Assembly (NCBI GenBank): GCA_021202985.1
Contig: JAJQCA010000053.1
Location: 1 to 63,170, forward strand
Source: Alistipes sp.
GTDB lineage: Bacteria; Bacteroidota; Bacteroidia; Bacteroidales; Rikenellaceae
Reading direction: 5' to 3'
Length of the DNA stretch: 63,170 nt
Below are positions 1-8,597 of the stretch, one piece after another (the stretch's first letter is position 1; each line of letters starts with the position of its first letter). The position numbers were made by a program, and so were the translations under genes. The notes beneath the pieces were generated by a model. That model made no database searches, was not told the origin of the DNA, and saw only the letters and a list, made by a program, of their open reading frames with translations.

Positions 1-382
1 CGTCAGGGCGGGTGTGGTCGGGGGTAGATTCCCCCCGGTGGGTGTGGGTGGCGGCGAATTGCTGTACGGTAAGGTTGTGGACCGCAATGGAGTCGGCCCA
101 CGGGCTGGCGGAGGCGTTCAGGCATGCGTCATGGAACGCTCCCGTTTCAGGTTCGAGGGCGTCTATATGTATGGCCGGGTAAAGTTCACCGGCCGGGGCG
201 GCTTCGCACCGCTGCGCGAGCATCAGGGCGATAAGCCCCGTACCGGTTCCGATATCGAGGATACGGCGTATGTCCCGCCCGGCCGTGCACCAGGCTCCCA
301 GCAGGACCCCGTCGGTGCCCACCTTCATGGCCGCACACTCCTGCGTTACGGTAAACCTTTTAAAACGGAACGGCCTCGACAT
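1..382 (-). CDS. trmN6: tRNA1(Val) (adenine-N6)-methyltransferase, 3' end cut by window edge
   Basis: The gene reads leftward off the window edge, so only about 127 N-terminal residues are present. The start ATG at 380-382 gives a protein opening MSRPFRFKRFTVTQE, followed by CAAMKVGTDGVLLGAW, the hallmark opening of the TrmN6/YfiC family. The SAM-binding motif I, ILDIGTGTGLIALM, follows at about residue 43. The family methylates N6 of A37 in tRNA-Val. The NPPY catalytic motif would lie beyond the window edge and cannot be checked. The gene runs in the same direction as the TIGR02757 gene at 553-1329, about 170 bases upstream. A rightward reading at 14-400 is only its shadow. Confidence 0.85.
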   Translation of the reverse strand, partial: MSRPFRFKRFTVTQECAAMKVGTDGVLLGAWCTAGRDIRRILDIGTGTGLIALMLAQRCEAAPAGELYPAIHIDALEPETGAFHDACLNASASPWADSIAVHNLTVQQFAATHTHRGESTPDHTRPD

Positions 383-552
383 TCGGAACCTATCGAATAG
401 TTGTAAGATTTTTTTGTGATGCAGACTTATGTCAGGCAATCCCGGTCATCCCGGCAATCCCGGCCGTGACGGCCGTCCGGACCGGCTTGCCCGACAGAGC
501 CGCGATGCTGCCTATCGGCGGTTCAATCCTCTCGGAGTGGGTTTTATGCCAA

Positions 553-1329
553 TCAGGACTCTTTAAGGTAGCCGTCTATCCCGGCGCCGAACAGGGAGAA
601 ATCGAAACGCACCGGATCTCCCGCATCGAACTCCCTTAGGCTGGCCGTTATCTCCTCGACCGCTTTCCAGTCGTTCTGGCGGCGAACCAGCAGCCCGAGC
701 GCCCTGCCCATATTCCCCGCATGCACGTCAATCGGGAGGTAGAGGGCCGACATCGGGATATCCGGCCACAGTCCGAAATCCACACCCCGGTCGTCCCGGC
801 GCACCATCCAGCGCAGGTACATATTCAGACGCTTGCAGGCCGCCCCCTTGTCGATGGACGAGAGGTGTTTTTCGCACCGGGTCGGGTGGTCGAAGGCGAA
901 AAATTCAGCCCGGAAACGCGACAGTACGGTCCGCATATCGCCCGTTGCGCGCCACTGCTGCTGAAAGAATCCGCCCAGCCCTCCGTGGAGGGTGTAAAAC
1001 CGGCGCAGGGCAAGTATGAAATGGGTCAGGTCCATGCCATTGAATGTCCGGTGGACATAACCGGCCAGGGTCGACAGCTCCGCATGCGATGCGTTCACCG
1101 TGAAATCGTAGGGCGAATTGTCGAGGTACTCCATCATCCGCACGGCGCTTTTCACTATGGCCTTACGGTTGCCCCATGCGATGGTTGCCGCCAGGAAACC
1201 GCTGATTTCCCGGTCTTCCTGCCCCGTGAAGCGATGTGGGACGCTTACCGGGTCGTGCTCGATAAAATCCACACGGTTGTACTTGTCGTGGAGCTGTTCG
1301 AGCAGATCCATCAATTCTTGGCTGTTCAT
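553..1329 (-). CDS. TIGR02757 (DUF2400) family protein
   Basis: This 258-residue cytoplasmic protein matches the TIGR02757 family, which is widespread in Bacteroidetes, epsilonproteobacteria and spirochaetes. Recognisable family stretches are DPVSVPHRF near residue 26, DREISGFLAATIAWGNR near 40, HLSSIDKGAACKRLNMYLRW near 155 and DFGLW followed by PLDVH-like LPIDVHAGNMGR near 200. The family has no settled biochemical function; the late LPIDVH segment recalls the helix-hairpin-helix/Asp layout of HhH-GPD DNA glycosylases, which is only a suggestion. Start ATG is at 1327-1329. No signal peptide or membrane segment is seen. A rightward reading across 721-1386 is a shadow. Confidence 0.85.
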   Translation of the reverse strand: MNSQELMDLLEQLHDKYNRVDFIEHDPVSVPHRFTGQEDREISGFLAATIAWGNRKAIVKSAVRMMEYLDNSPYDFTVNASHAELSTLAGYVHRTFNGMDLTHFILALRRFYTLHGGLGGFFQQQWRATGDMRTVLSRFRAEFFAFDHPTRCEKHLSSIDKGAACKRLNMYLRWMVRRDDRGVDFGLWPDIPMSALYLPIDVHAGNMGRALGLLVRRQNDWKAVEEITASLREFDAGDPVRFDFSLFGAGIDGYLKES

Positions 1330-1360
1330 TTTTGTTATAGTACTTTACTGTGCGAGTCGC

Positions 1361-1425
1361 AGATCCTTCACTTGCTTTCAGGATGACATTTATGTAATAT
1401 TGTCATTTCAAGTATAACGAAGGAT
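1361..1425. repeat. Dispersed palindromic repeat pair (REP-like family)
   Basis: Two inverted copies of a roughly 28-bp unit: agatccttcact...caggatgacat (from 1361) and tgtcattt...cgaaggat (ending 1425), separated by about 10 bases. The same unit recurs at 11.7-12.2, 16.1-16.6, 18.8-19.5, 21.3, 55.9-56.2 and 61.7-62.0 kb. Here it lies between the convergent ends and starts of two leftward genes. Confidence 0.75.
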
Positions 1426-1524
1426 TATGTGTCCGTTTTTTACAGCGGCAGATCCTTCGCAGATTACAGCTCCCCTGGATTACATTGCTTTCCGGATTAA
1501 AGATACCGACCGGCATAACCGTTT

Positions 1525-2952
1525 TTATCTAATTATCACCCGCATGTGGTTATCGGGAGCGATCGGTGATATTCGCTCGATATACCTTTCGGCGGCGAAA
1601 GCGATGCGTAACCCGGAGTCGGCGCCCTGGCCGGTATACGGGTGCTTGTAGACCGAATCCACGTAGTCGGAAAGAGCCACCTTGAATCTGCCGCCGGGCG
1701 GGTCGAGAGGTGTAGATTCGAAAAACAGGTCTGTGGCGTTGCCTTCCTCGTCGGTGATAATCATGTACTCTATTCCGGAGGGGTAGAGGTCGAGAGTGTG
1801 CGACTCCTTGCCGGTGGAGTTGAACTTATTCAGCAGCAGTTCGCTGACTTCGGCAAGGGTCATGTAGTGGACCACTATGGTATTGCCGAACGGCTCTGCC
1901 GCGTAGACCTCCGCTTTGGTAACCGGGCCGGCATGAAGGTGGTCGATACGCATCCCGCCCATGTTGTGGAAAGCGATATCGGCACCCACCGCGTCCCTCA
2001 TGGCGTCGGAAAACAGGTTCATCAGCGCCAGTTTATCCATATCGGCCGTCACCGAGCCGACCACTTCGAGCAGTTCGGGTTCGTTTTTTATTTCGGCCAC
2101 CATAGCCGCCACAGCCGGTTCATGGGCTACGGTGTCGAGAAGGACCACGCGGTTGTCTATGCCGAGTACCCGGCCCCCGCTGTGGGTTATTTCGGTCACC
2201 CCAGCGTACTGGAGGTTCTTACCGGTCTGGGTGACAAGCGTCCCGCCGATTTCGCGCCCTTGGGGCAGCAGGGTGTGGGAGTGGCCGCCTATTATAATGT
2301 CGATTTCGGGGCGGGCGAGCGCCATCAGGGAGTCCTCGGTGAACCCGAGGTGGCTTATGAGTATGTAAAGGTCGACCGAGTCGGCCAGGGCGGCGTAACG
2401 CCCGGCGGTTTCGAACGGGTCGTGGAACGTGACACCGCCGAAGTTCTCCAGCTTACCGTCCGGATGGCCGTCCACGGCGGTGGTTACCATCCCGGTGAAC
2501 CCGAGCCGCAGTCCGCCGGCCTCGGTAATGTAATGCGTGGGTACGAAATCGAGGTCCGTCCCGCTTACATCGGCATTTGTGAGGATATTTACGAAGCCGG
2601 CTTCCGACACTCTTTTGGCAAGCAAATTGTTCCCGTTGTCCCACTCGTGGTTACCGAAGGTGGCCACGTCGAGGCCGGCTGCGTTGAGCAGGTCCACGAC
2701 CGGCTTGTACTGCTCGGGGGCCATGTCGACGTACGGGCTACCGGTCCACCGGTCGCCGGCGTCGAGATAGATAACGTCCACCCCTTCGGCGGAGCGGTAA
2801 TCTTCCAGCAGGGTTACCAGCGCGGGGAAATTGTCGATATGCGAGTGGATGTCGTTGGTGGAGACGATTATCAGTTTCCGGGTTTCGGACGGGGAGCCGC
2901 CGCATCCGGCCAGCAGGATAAGGAGCGCAAAAAGAGCGGTTAAGTTTCTCAT
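1525..2952 (-). CDS. 5'-nucleotidase/UshA-like metallophosphatase lipoprotein
   Basis: 475 residues. A lipoprotein signal peptide ends in LLILLAGCGGS (lipobox cysteine near residue 17). The calcineurin-like metallophosphatase domain follows with all metal motifs: STNDIHSH (residue about 30), YLDAGDRW (about 65), FGNHEWDNG (about 100) and IIGGHSH (about 220). The C-terminal 5'-nucleotidase substrate domain is visible from FSDAMRDA, NMGGMRID and EPFGNTIVV to SGIEYMI. Family members hydrolyse extracytoplasmic nucleotides or 2',3'-cyclic nucleotides for nucleoside salvage. Start ATG at 2950-2952; a divergent promoter pair lies between this gene and the nucleoside-kinase-like gene at 3138, which fits a salvage theme. 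Confidence 0.9.
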   Translation of the reverse strand: MRNLTALFALLILLAGCGGSPSETRKLIIVSTNDIHSHIDNFPALVTLLEDYRSAEGVDVIYLDAGDRWTGSPYVDMAPEQYKPVVDLLNAAGLDVATFGNHEWDNGNNLLAKRVSEAGFVNILTNADVSGTDLDFVPTHYITEAGGLRLGFTGMVTTAVDGHPDGKLENFGGVTFHDPFETAGRYAALADSVDLYILISHLGFTEDSLMALARPEIDIIIGGHSHTLLPQGREIGGTLVTQTGKNLQYAGVTEITHSGGRVLGIDNRVVLLDTVAHEPAVAAMVAEIKNEPELLEVVGSVTADMDKLALMNLFSDAMRDAVGADIAFHNMGGMRIDHLHAGPVTKAEVYAAEPFGNTIVVHYMTLAEVSELLLNKFNSTGKESHTLDLYPSGIEYMIITDEEGNATDLFFESTPLDPPGGRFKVALSDYVDSVYKHPYTGQGADSGLRIAFAAERYIERISPIAPDNHMRVIIR

Positions 2953-3003
2953 ATTGTTCGGGAGTATTGGTACCGGGTGTTCGGTTTAACTTTAATATAG
3001 CCA

Positions 3004-3011
3004 CAAATATA
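3004..3011 (-). promoter_or_regulatory. Putative -7 box for the 5'-nucleotidase gene
   Basis: Read leftward, the site is TATATTTG, an exact TAnnTTTG box of the Bacteroidetes housekeeping sigma factor, about 52 bases upstream of the start codon at 2952. Confidence 0.5.
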
Positions 3012-3022
3012 CATTTTTTTCA

Positions 3023-3030
3023 TATTTTTG
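3023..3030 (+). promoter_or_regulatory. Putative -7 box for the nucleoside kinase gene
   Basis: TATTTTTG matches TAnnTTTG and lies about 108 bases upstream of the start at 3138, divergent from the box at 3004-3011. No clear TTTG -33 element is visible. Confidence 0.4.
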
Positions 3031-3137
3031 GATGCCTACCCGTAAGGCTCCCGGGTACGGCCTCCCGCCGCGAATGTCCGTATTTCCTCCCGCGGAGCCG
3101 GCCGGGAAGCATGTTAAGTAATATTGAAATATAATAT

Positions 3138-4808
3138 ATGCCTAAGACCGTAAAGATAATCTGCGAAAATACCGGCACCCACTTCCATGTCGCACAGGGG
3201 ACCTCGCTGCTGGACGTCATAAACATAATCAGCCTCAAGTGCGACCACCCGGTGCTGGCCGCCTATGTCAATAACAACCTGAAGGAGCTGCATTACTGCA
3301 TCTTCGAGCCGGTGTCGATACGCTTTATCGACATCACCCACTTCGAGGGGATGAGGGTTTACCAGCGCACGCTGTTCTTTACCCTGAGCAAAGCCGTGCG
3401 GGACGTCTACCCGGGCCATACCCTCCGGATAAGGCACTCGGTGTCCAAAGGATTCTACGCCGAGATAGAAGGCATAGACGAGATAACACAGGAGCATATC
3501 GACGCCCTGAAAGAGCGGATGGACGAGCTTATCGGCCAGAACATCCCCATAGTCCACGACCGGGTCCTTACGGCCGAGGCCGAACAGATTTACGAGGATA
3601 TGGGCTACACGGATAAGCTGGCCCTGCTGCGGTCGCGCCCGAGGCTCTACTCCACGCTTTACCACCTTGCCGACATATCGGGCTATATGTTCGGGGCTCT
3701 GGCAGTCTCCACGGGTGCGCTCACGCTCTACGACCTGCGTAAATACTATAAAGGTATCTACATTGCGATACCTACGCGCACCGACCCCACACGCCTGGAA
3801 AAGATGGTACCGCAGGATAAGATGTTCGAAATATTCTCCGAATATTCGGCATGGGTCGACATTATGGGCGTTTCGAATATCGGGTCGCTCAACAATAAGA
3901 TTATAGCCGGCAACAGCAGCGAACTTATAAAGGTGGCCGAGGCGTTCCACGAGAAGAAGCTGGCCAGTATAGCCGATCAGGTGCTGCACGAGAACACCAC
4001 ACGCGGGGCGCGGCTGGTACTTATCGCCGGCCCGTCGTCGAGCGGCAAGACCACGTTCGCCAAACGGCTCGGGATACAGATGCGCATACTGGGCCTCCAG
4101 CCGGTGATGATATCCCTGGACGACTATTTCGTGGAGAGGGAGAAAACACCGCTGGACGAGAACGGCGAATATGACTACGAATCGCTCTACGCGCTCGACC
4201 TGGAGACCTTCAACGACAACCTGATGACCCTGTTCAACGGCGGGTCGGCCGATATTCCCCGTTACGACTTTATTACGGGCAAGCGCGAGTACCACGAGAC
4301 TCCGCTTCGGCTGGACGAAAAGTCGGTGCTGGTAATAGAAGGCATCCACGGCCTGAACCCGGAGCTGACAAAAGAGATCGACGACAGGTATATCTTCAAA
4401 ATATATATATCGGCGCTGACCTCAATAACGCTCGACGACCTGTCGCGCATCCCGACGACGGACAACCGCCTGCTGCGGCGAATCGTGCGCGACTATTCGG
4501 GCCGCGGGGCCGACGCCATGTCGACCCTTAAGCGGTGGCAGAGCGTTCGCAAGGGTGAGGACAAACACATATTCCCCTTCCAGGAGAATGCCGACGTGAT
4601 GTTCAACTCGTCACTTTTTTACGAAATATCGGTGCTCAGGCGGTTCGCCGAGCCGATGCTCTACGAGGTTCCCGACACGGTACCCGAGTACGGCGAGGCC
4701 CGCAGGCTGTTGAAGTTCCTGAAGAATTTCATTCCCATCGCACCGGACGAAATCCCGCCCACCTCGCTGCTGAGGGAATTCATCGGCGGGAGCAGTTTCA
4801 AATATTAA
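3138..4808 (+). CDS. TGS-domain uridine kinase-like nucleoside kinase
   Basis: 556 residues in three parts. Residues 1-65 resemble a TGS domain (KTVKIICENTGTHFHVAQGTSLLDV). Residues about 70-230 resemble the threonyl-tRNA synthetase second additional domain (HTLRIRHSVSKGFYAEIEG). From about 290 there is a uridine-kinase P-loop domain with Walker A GPSSSGKTTFAKRL (about 297-310), the nucleoside-site segment SLDDYFVER and VLVIEGIHGLNPEL. This fusion architecture is common in Bacteroidetes and Firmicutes; the substrate is presumed to be uridine/cytidine but is not proven by sequence. Start ATG is at 3138. A 14-bp-plus hairpin follows the gene. Confidence 0.88.
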   Translation: MPKTVKIICENTGTHFHVAQGTSLLDVINIISLKCDHPVLAAYVNNNLKELHYCIFEPVSIRFIDITHFEGMRVYQRTLFFTLSKAVRDVYPGHTLRIRHSVSKGFYAEIEGIDEITQEHIDALKERMDELIGQNIPIVHDRVLTAEAEQIYEDMGYTDKLALLRSRPRLYSTLYHLADISGYMFGALAVSTGALTLYDLRKYYKGIYIAIPTRTDPTRLEKMVPQDKMFEIFSEYSAWVDIMGVSNIGSLNNKIIAGNSSELIKVAEAFHEKKLASIADQVLHENTTRGARLVLIAGPSSSGKTTFAKRLGIQMRILGLQPVMISLDDYFVEREKTPLDENGEYDYESLYALDLETFNDNLMTLFNGGSADIPRYDFITGKREYHETPLRLDEKSVLVIEGIHGLNPELTKEIDDRYIFKIYISALTSITLDDLSRIPTTDNRLLRRIVRDYSGRGADAMSTLKRWQSVRKGEDKHIFPFQENADVMFNSSLFYEISVLRRFAEPMLYEVPDTVPEYGEARRLLKFLKNFIPIAPDEIPPTSLLREFIGGSSFKY

Positions 4809-4814
4809 AGCCTT

Positions 4815-4843
4815 CTCCCCGCGGGGTCGCACCCCGCAGGGAG
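4815..4843. other. Intergenic stem-loop after the nucleoside kinase
   Basis: CTCCC-GCGGGGT-cgc-ACCCCGC-GGGAG forms a strong stem with two single-base bulges. No T-run follows, so it is more likely an mRNA 3'-end stabiliser or processing site between the kinase gene and the lipoprotein gene than a clean intrinsic terminator. Confidence 0.5.
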
Positions 4844-4872
4844 GGGAATTAACTAACTCAAACAAACCTGAT

Positions 4873-5364
4873 ATGACAAGAACAGTTGCAGTCAAAACGC
4901 TGCCCGTGGTAACCGCGTCACTTATCGCGCTGGCGATACTTTCGTCCTGCACGACCAAGAAGTATTACGAGGACAACCATTATTACGACTACGGGCTGGC
5001 CATAGACCCGATATATTTCTACCCCGAAAAATCCGACTTCCGCTGGGACGCCGAGCTGGGCCGCTGGTACTACACCGAGAGGAACAAATACCTCGACCTG
5101 TATCAGCTCGAAGAGATGGAAATGGCCGGTACGGTTATCTTCGGCACGGGCGACGACAGCTATTTCTGCCCGCTGCCATACGTCGTTTCCTATTATTACG
5201 AATACCGGGACGGCACGACGGTGCCGGTGATCGAAAATATAGGTTACGAGGCCACCTACGGTGAAGTGACCTTCTTTATCCAGACTAACGAGCGGGACAT
5301 TACACACGACTTAATGCTCGACGAGTACGAATTTAAGCTGTCCCTGTTCTACTGGATAGAGTAA
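4873..5364 (+). CDS. Small lipoprotein of unknown function
   Basis: 163 residues. The signal peptide ends with a lipobox (LAILSSCTT, Cys near residue 25), so the product is probably membrane-anchored outside the cytoplasm. The mature part is rich in Tyr, Asp and Glu and contains FRWDAELGRWYYTE near residue 54. I do not recognise a domain. The next gene (5511-5948) encodes a protein of the same size class with the same lipobox position and a matching aromatic stretch (QWAWNEDYERWEVFY), so the two are probably tandem paralogues. A start at 4873 gives a good lipoprotein signal. Confidence 0.75.
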   Translation: MTRTVAVKTLPVVTASLIALAILSSCTTKKYYEDNHYYDYGLAIDPIYFYPEKSDFRWDAELGRWYYTERNKYLDLYQLEEMEMAGTVIFGTGDDSYFCPLPYVVSYYYEYRDGTTVPVIENIGYEATYGEVTFFIQTNERDITHDLMLDEYEFKLSLFYWIE

Positions 5365-5510
5365 GCGAAACCAATTCGATATGCGGCAGCGCCCCCGGGA
5401 GCAGAGGATGTTCCGGGAAGCCTGCCGCTTCTTTTAGCCCGCAGGCGTGGGGTAAAGGGGGTTTTGCACGGTTTATGTTTTGTGGTACCATGAAATTAAA
5501 CCGACGAACT

Positions 5511-5948
5511 ATGAAAAGAAGGCTACTCTCTTTTTTTGCTCCCGTGATGGCCCTGGCCGCCGCGGGCATAATATTTTCCTCCTGTTCGGACGACGTGGGG
5601 GCCGAATACCTCGACGAGTTCTACAAGGTGACCCGTTCACAATGGGCCTGGAACGAGGACTATGAACGCTGGGAAGTGTTCTACGACAACGCCAACGTGG
5701 ACAGCTACATGTACGAGTACGGCGTGACAAATGGATACGTATGGCTGTACGAGGGCGATGTGGAGACCCGCAAGCAGTTGGAATACAATTACCTGGTGGT
5801 TTACCAGGGGGAGTATTACGATATCACCATCGGATACGATATAAGCCCGCGCAGTATCGGGTTCTATATTTACACCCCGGAGTATTACATACCCCGCGAG
5901 GCCATTCCGTCGCCGCTCGACTTTAAGGTAACCCTTATGTGGCAATAA
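5511..5948 (+). CDS. Small lipoprotein, probable paralogue of its upstream neighbour
   Basis: 145 residues when started at ATG 5511. In-frame ATGs at 5475 and 5490 exist, but starting at MKRRLLSFFAPVM gives a proper lipoprotein signal with lipobox IIFSSCSDD. The mature protein shares the W-x-W...RW-x-x-Y pattern, acidic/aromatic composition and length with the protein encoded at 4873-5364. It ends close to a convergent terminator before the sphingolipid gene. Function unknown; probably surface or periplasmic. Confidence 0.7.
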   Translation: MKRRLLSFFAPVMALAAAGIIFSSCSDDVGAEYLDEFYKVTRSQWAWNEDYERWEVFYDNANVDSYMYEYGVTNGYVWLYEGDVETRKQLEYNYLVVYQGEYYDITIGYDISPRSIGFYIYTPEYYIPREAIPSPLDFKVTLMWQ

Positions 5949-5982
5949 TACGCAGTGAGACCACTCGCTGTCTATAAACGTT

Positions 5983-6009
5983 AACGGCCGGGCATACGCC
6001 CGGCCGTTT
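5983..6009. terminator. Bidirectional intrinsic terminator
   Basis: AACGGCCGGGC-ATAC-GCCCGGCCGTT, a near-perfect GC-rich stem bounded by A-rich and T-rich ends, sits between the convergent lipoprotein gene (ends 5948) and the palmitoyltransferase gene (ends 6032). Confidence 0.75.
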
Positions 6010-6031
6010 GCTATTATCGGATGCTTGCCGA

Positions 6032-7321
6032 CTATTTATCCGCCATGTTGGGCATCGGTTTCTTATACTCGCCCGATTCGAGCCTTCCGCGGATGGCGTC
6101 GAAACATTTCAGGGTATACTCCACGTCTTCGAGAGTGTGCACGGCCGTGGGTATGATGCGCAGGATAATCTCGCCCTTGGGAATTACGGGGTATACCACC
6201 ACCGAGCAGAACAGGTTGTAGTTCTCCCTGAGGTCCACCACGAGGTTGGTCGCTTCCGGGATGTCCCCCTTGAGGAACACCGGGGTGACGGGCGACTGCG
6301 TTACCCCTATATCGAAACCGCGCTCGCGGAAACCGTTCTGGAGCGCGTGTACTATCTCCCACAGTTTGGCCAGGTACTCCGGATGCGTCCTGATAAGCTC
6401 CAGCCTTTTGAAAGCCCCCATAACCATAGGCATCGGGAGCGACTTGGCGTAGGTCTGCGAACGCATGTTGTAGCGCAGGAAATCGATAACGTATTTATGC
6501 GAAGCCACGAACGCGCCTATACCGGCCATCGACTTGGCGAAGGTGTTGAACAGTACGTCCACCCCTTCGATTGCCCCGAAATGGTGGGCCGTACCGCGCC
6601 CGTCCGGACCCATCGTGCCAAAACCGTGGGCGTCGTCGACCAGCAGGCGGAAATCGAACTCCTTCTTGAGGGCCACTATCTCGTCCAGCTTACCCAGGTC
6701 GCCCTTCATTCCGAACACCCCTTCGGTTATAACCAGTACTCCGCCGCCGGTCTCCCCGGCGACCTTCTGCGCGTGGCCCAACTGCTTGCGCAGGCTCTCC
6801 ATGTCGTTATGGCCGAATACAAACCTCTTACCCGTGTGCATCCTCAGGCCGTCGATGATGCAGGCGTGCGACTCGGCGTCGTAAACCACCACGTCGCGGC
6901 GGTTCAGCAGGCAGTCGATTATGGAAATCATGCCCTGGTAGCCGAAATTGAGCAGGAACGCGTCTTCCTTGCCTACGAAGGCGGCGAGCTCGCGCTCGAG
7001 CTGCTCGTGGTACTTGGTCTGGCCGCTCATCATACGGGCGCCCATCGGGGCGGCCATACCGAACTCGGCCGCGCCGTCGGCGTCTGCCTTGCGCACTTCG
7101 GGGTGGTTGGCCAGCCCGAGGTAGTTGTTGAGGCTCCAGTTGAGCACCTCGCGGCCGCGGAATTTCATCCGGGGGCCGATATCGCCCTCCAGCTTGGGAA
7201 ATGAGAAATATCCGTGGCTGTAAGCCTGGTACATGCCGATAGGACCGCCGGCATCCTTCTTGATTCTTTCGAGTATATCCACTATCGTCAGTTTTATTTT
7301 TGAAGTCGTTAAGTCGGGCAA
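6032..7321 (-). CDS. Serine palmitoyltransferase-like alpha-oxoamine synthase
   Basis: 429 residues; fold type I PLP enzyme of the alpha-oxoamine synthase family (KBL, AONS, ALAS, SPT). Visible features are NWSLNNYLGLANHPEV (about 60-75), YDAESHACIIDG, VDDAHGFGTMGP and the PLP-lysine region FNTFAKSMAGIGAFVAS. The lysine context TFAKSMA-IG resembles bacterial SPT (TFSKSLASIGG) more than KBL (TLGKALGGA). SPT condenses serine with palmitoyl-CoA, the first step of sphingolipid synthesis, a trait of Bacteroidales. Exact assignment against KBL or AONS is not certain by eye. Transcribed alone, with its own -7 box at 7365-7372. Confidence 0.75.
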   Translation of the reverse strand: MPDLTTSKIKLTIVDILERIKKDAGGPIGMYQAYSHGYFSFPKLEGDIGPRMKFRGREVLNWSLNNYLGLANHPEVRKADADGAAEFGMAAPMGARMMSGQTKYHEQLERELAAFVGKEDAFLLNFGYQGMISIIDCLLNRRDVVVYDAESHACIIDGLRMHTGKRFVFGHNDMESLRKQLGHAQKVAGETGGGVLVITEGVFGMKGDLGKLDEIVALKKEFDFRLLVDDAHGFGTMGPDGRGTAHHFGAIEGVDVLFNTFAKSMAGIGAFVASHKYVIDFLRYNMRSQTYAKSLPMPMVMGAFKRLELIRTHPEYLAKLWEIVHALQNGFRERGFDIGVTQSPVTPVFLKGDIPEATNLVVDLRENYNLFCSVVVYPVIPKGEIILRIIPTAVHTLEDVEYTLKCFDAIRGRLESGEYKKPMPNMADK

Positions 7322-7364
7322 TCGTTCACGCGGGGAGGCAAAAGCCCCCGGGCGAAAACCACTG

Positions 7365-7372
7365 CAAATCTA
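7365..7372 (-). promoter_or_regulatory. Putative -7 box for the palmitoyltransferase gene
   Basis: Leftward TAGATTTG followed by CA matches TAnnTTTG; it lies 44 bases upstream of the ATG at 7321. The rest of 7373-7634 is AT-rich or GC-mixed spacer in which I see no gene. Confidence 0.5.
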
Positions 7373-7634
7373 CATATATTTTATTTACATAAGAATAGGT
7401 ATTTATACTTACGCCGGCACCGGGAGGCAGCCGGGTGAATGCTAAGGGTCAGGACGGAACAGGCCGGGACCGCGTACGGAAGAACCCGTGCGGTGATTTC
7501 GAGTTATGCGGAAACCGGACGGAAAACGACAAATCAGCTCCGTACCCGTATCGTCGGCCCCGTATGTGTTGAGCCGGATGAAAAACATTGGGGAATTTAG
7601 ACAATATATTTTTTCTATCGTCGTTAAAAATGTG

Positions 7635-7642
7635 TAACTTTG
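7635..7642 (+). promoter_or_regulatory. Putative -7 box for the bamD operon
   Basis: TAACTTTG followed by CA is a canonical Bacteroidetes -7 element, 73 bases upstream of the bamD start, preceded by an AT-rich stretch. Confidence 0.6.
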
Positions 7643-7714
7643 CATGCCTGTGCCGGCCCGTAATATGTTCGGGGAGGAATGTGACGCACAGGTTTGCCCT
7701 AATTTATCCGGTTT

Positions 7715-8584
7715 ATGGTCAGAAGTTTATCCAGGATTTTCTTAACAGTTGCGGCCGCTTTCGCGGTGACGGGGTGCAGTGAATACTACAAGGTGCTCAA
7801 AAGTAAAGACCCCGATCTCATGTATTCGACTGCGCTGGATTATTACGAAGCCGGTAAATATTCCAGATCCATACAGCTTTTCTCCGACGTGTCGCCCTAT
7901 TTTATGGGCACCCTCAAAGGCGACTCGGTGGCGTTTTTCCTCGGGGCGTCGTACTACAAGTCGGGCGACTTCGATTCGAGTTCCATGCTGATGGACGACT
8001 TCCGGATGACCTACGGGGACAGCCCCTTCCTCGAGGAAGCCGAATATATGTATGCCAAGAGCCACTACTATATGTCGCCCGAGCCGAACAGGGACCAGAC
8101 GATGACCCGCAAGGCCCTTATCGCCATCGACGAATACATGGAGCGCTATCCGAATAGCGTCCGCCGCGAGGTGCTGGAGGACAATATTCGGGAGCTTACC
8201 CAGAAACTGCACGACAAGGCGTACCTCAACGCAAAGACATATTACAAGATAGGCCGTTACAAAGCGGCAGTTATAGCGCTTCGCAACGCACTCAACCAGT
8301 TCCCCGACACCACGCACAGGGAAGAGATGATGTACCTGATAGCCAAGTCGAACTACCTGCTTGCCTCAAATTCGTTCTACCGCCTGCAAAGGGACCGGTA
8401 CATGGATATGATGGACAGCTATTTCAGTTTCGTTCTGGAGTACCCCGAAAGTAAGTACACCAGGGAACTGGAGAAGATGCAGGCAAGCGCCCGCGAATTC
8501 CTCGCCAACTTCCAGGATTACGAGGTGGACGACGAAATACAGGACCTCGACGACACGTTTATGAGGTTACCCTTACCGGAATAA
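7715..8584 (+). CDS. bamD: Outer membrane protein assembly factor BamD
   Basis: 289 residues. The lipoprotein signal ends at AFAVTGCSEYYKVLKSKD; the sequence CSxYxKVLKSKDPDLMYxxAxxYYExGKY is the typical opening of Bacteroidetes BamD. TPR-like helices follow (GKYSRSIQLFSDV, FFLGASYYKSGDF, AEYMYAKSHYYMSPEPNRDQTMT). The YYMSPEP...DQT motif and FPDTTHREEMMYL are conserved. BamD is the essential lipoprotein of the beta-barrel assembly machine, anchored to the periplasmic face of the outer membrane. rpoZ follows 13 bases downstream and coaBC after that, an arrangement common in Bacteroidetes. Confidence 0.93.
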   Translation: MVRSLSRIFLTVAAAFAVTGCSEYYKVLKSKDPDLMYSTALDYYEAGKYSRSIQLFSDVSPYFMGTLKGDSVAFFLGASYYKSGDFDSSSMLMDDFRMTYGDSPFLEEAEYMYAKSHYYMSPEPNRDQTMTRKALIAIDEYMERYPNSVRREVLEDNIRELTQKLHDKAYLNAKTYYKIGRYKAAVIALRNALNQFPDTTHREEMMYLIAKSNYLLASNSFYRLQRDRYMDMMDSYFSFVLEYPESKYTRELEKMQASAREFLANFQDYEVDDEIQDLDDTFMRLPLPE

Positions 8585-8597
8585 AAAGAACCGAGAT

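Noticed and set aside
1642-2943. Long rightward frame (433 residues) opposite the 5'-nucleotidase
   Set aside because: It is the antisense shadow of a gene with complete metallophosphatase motifs; high G+C makes long antisense frames common throughout this window.
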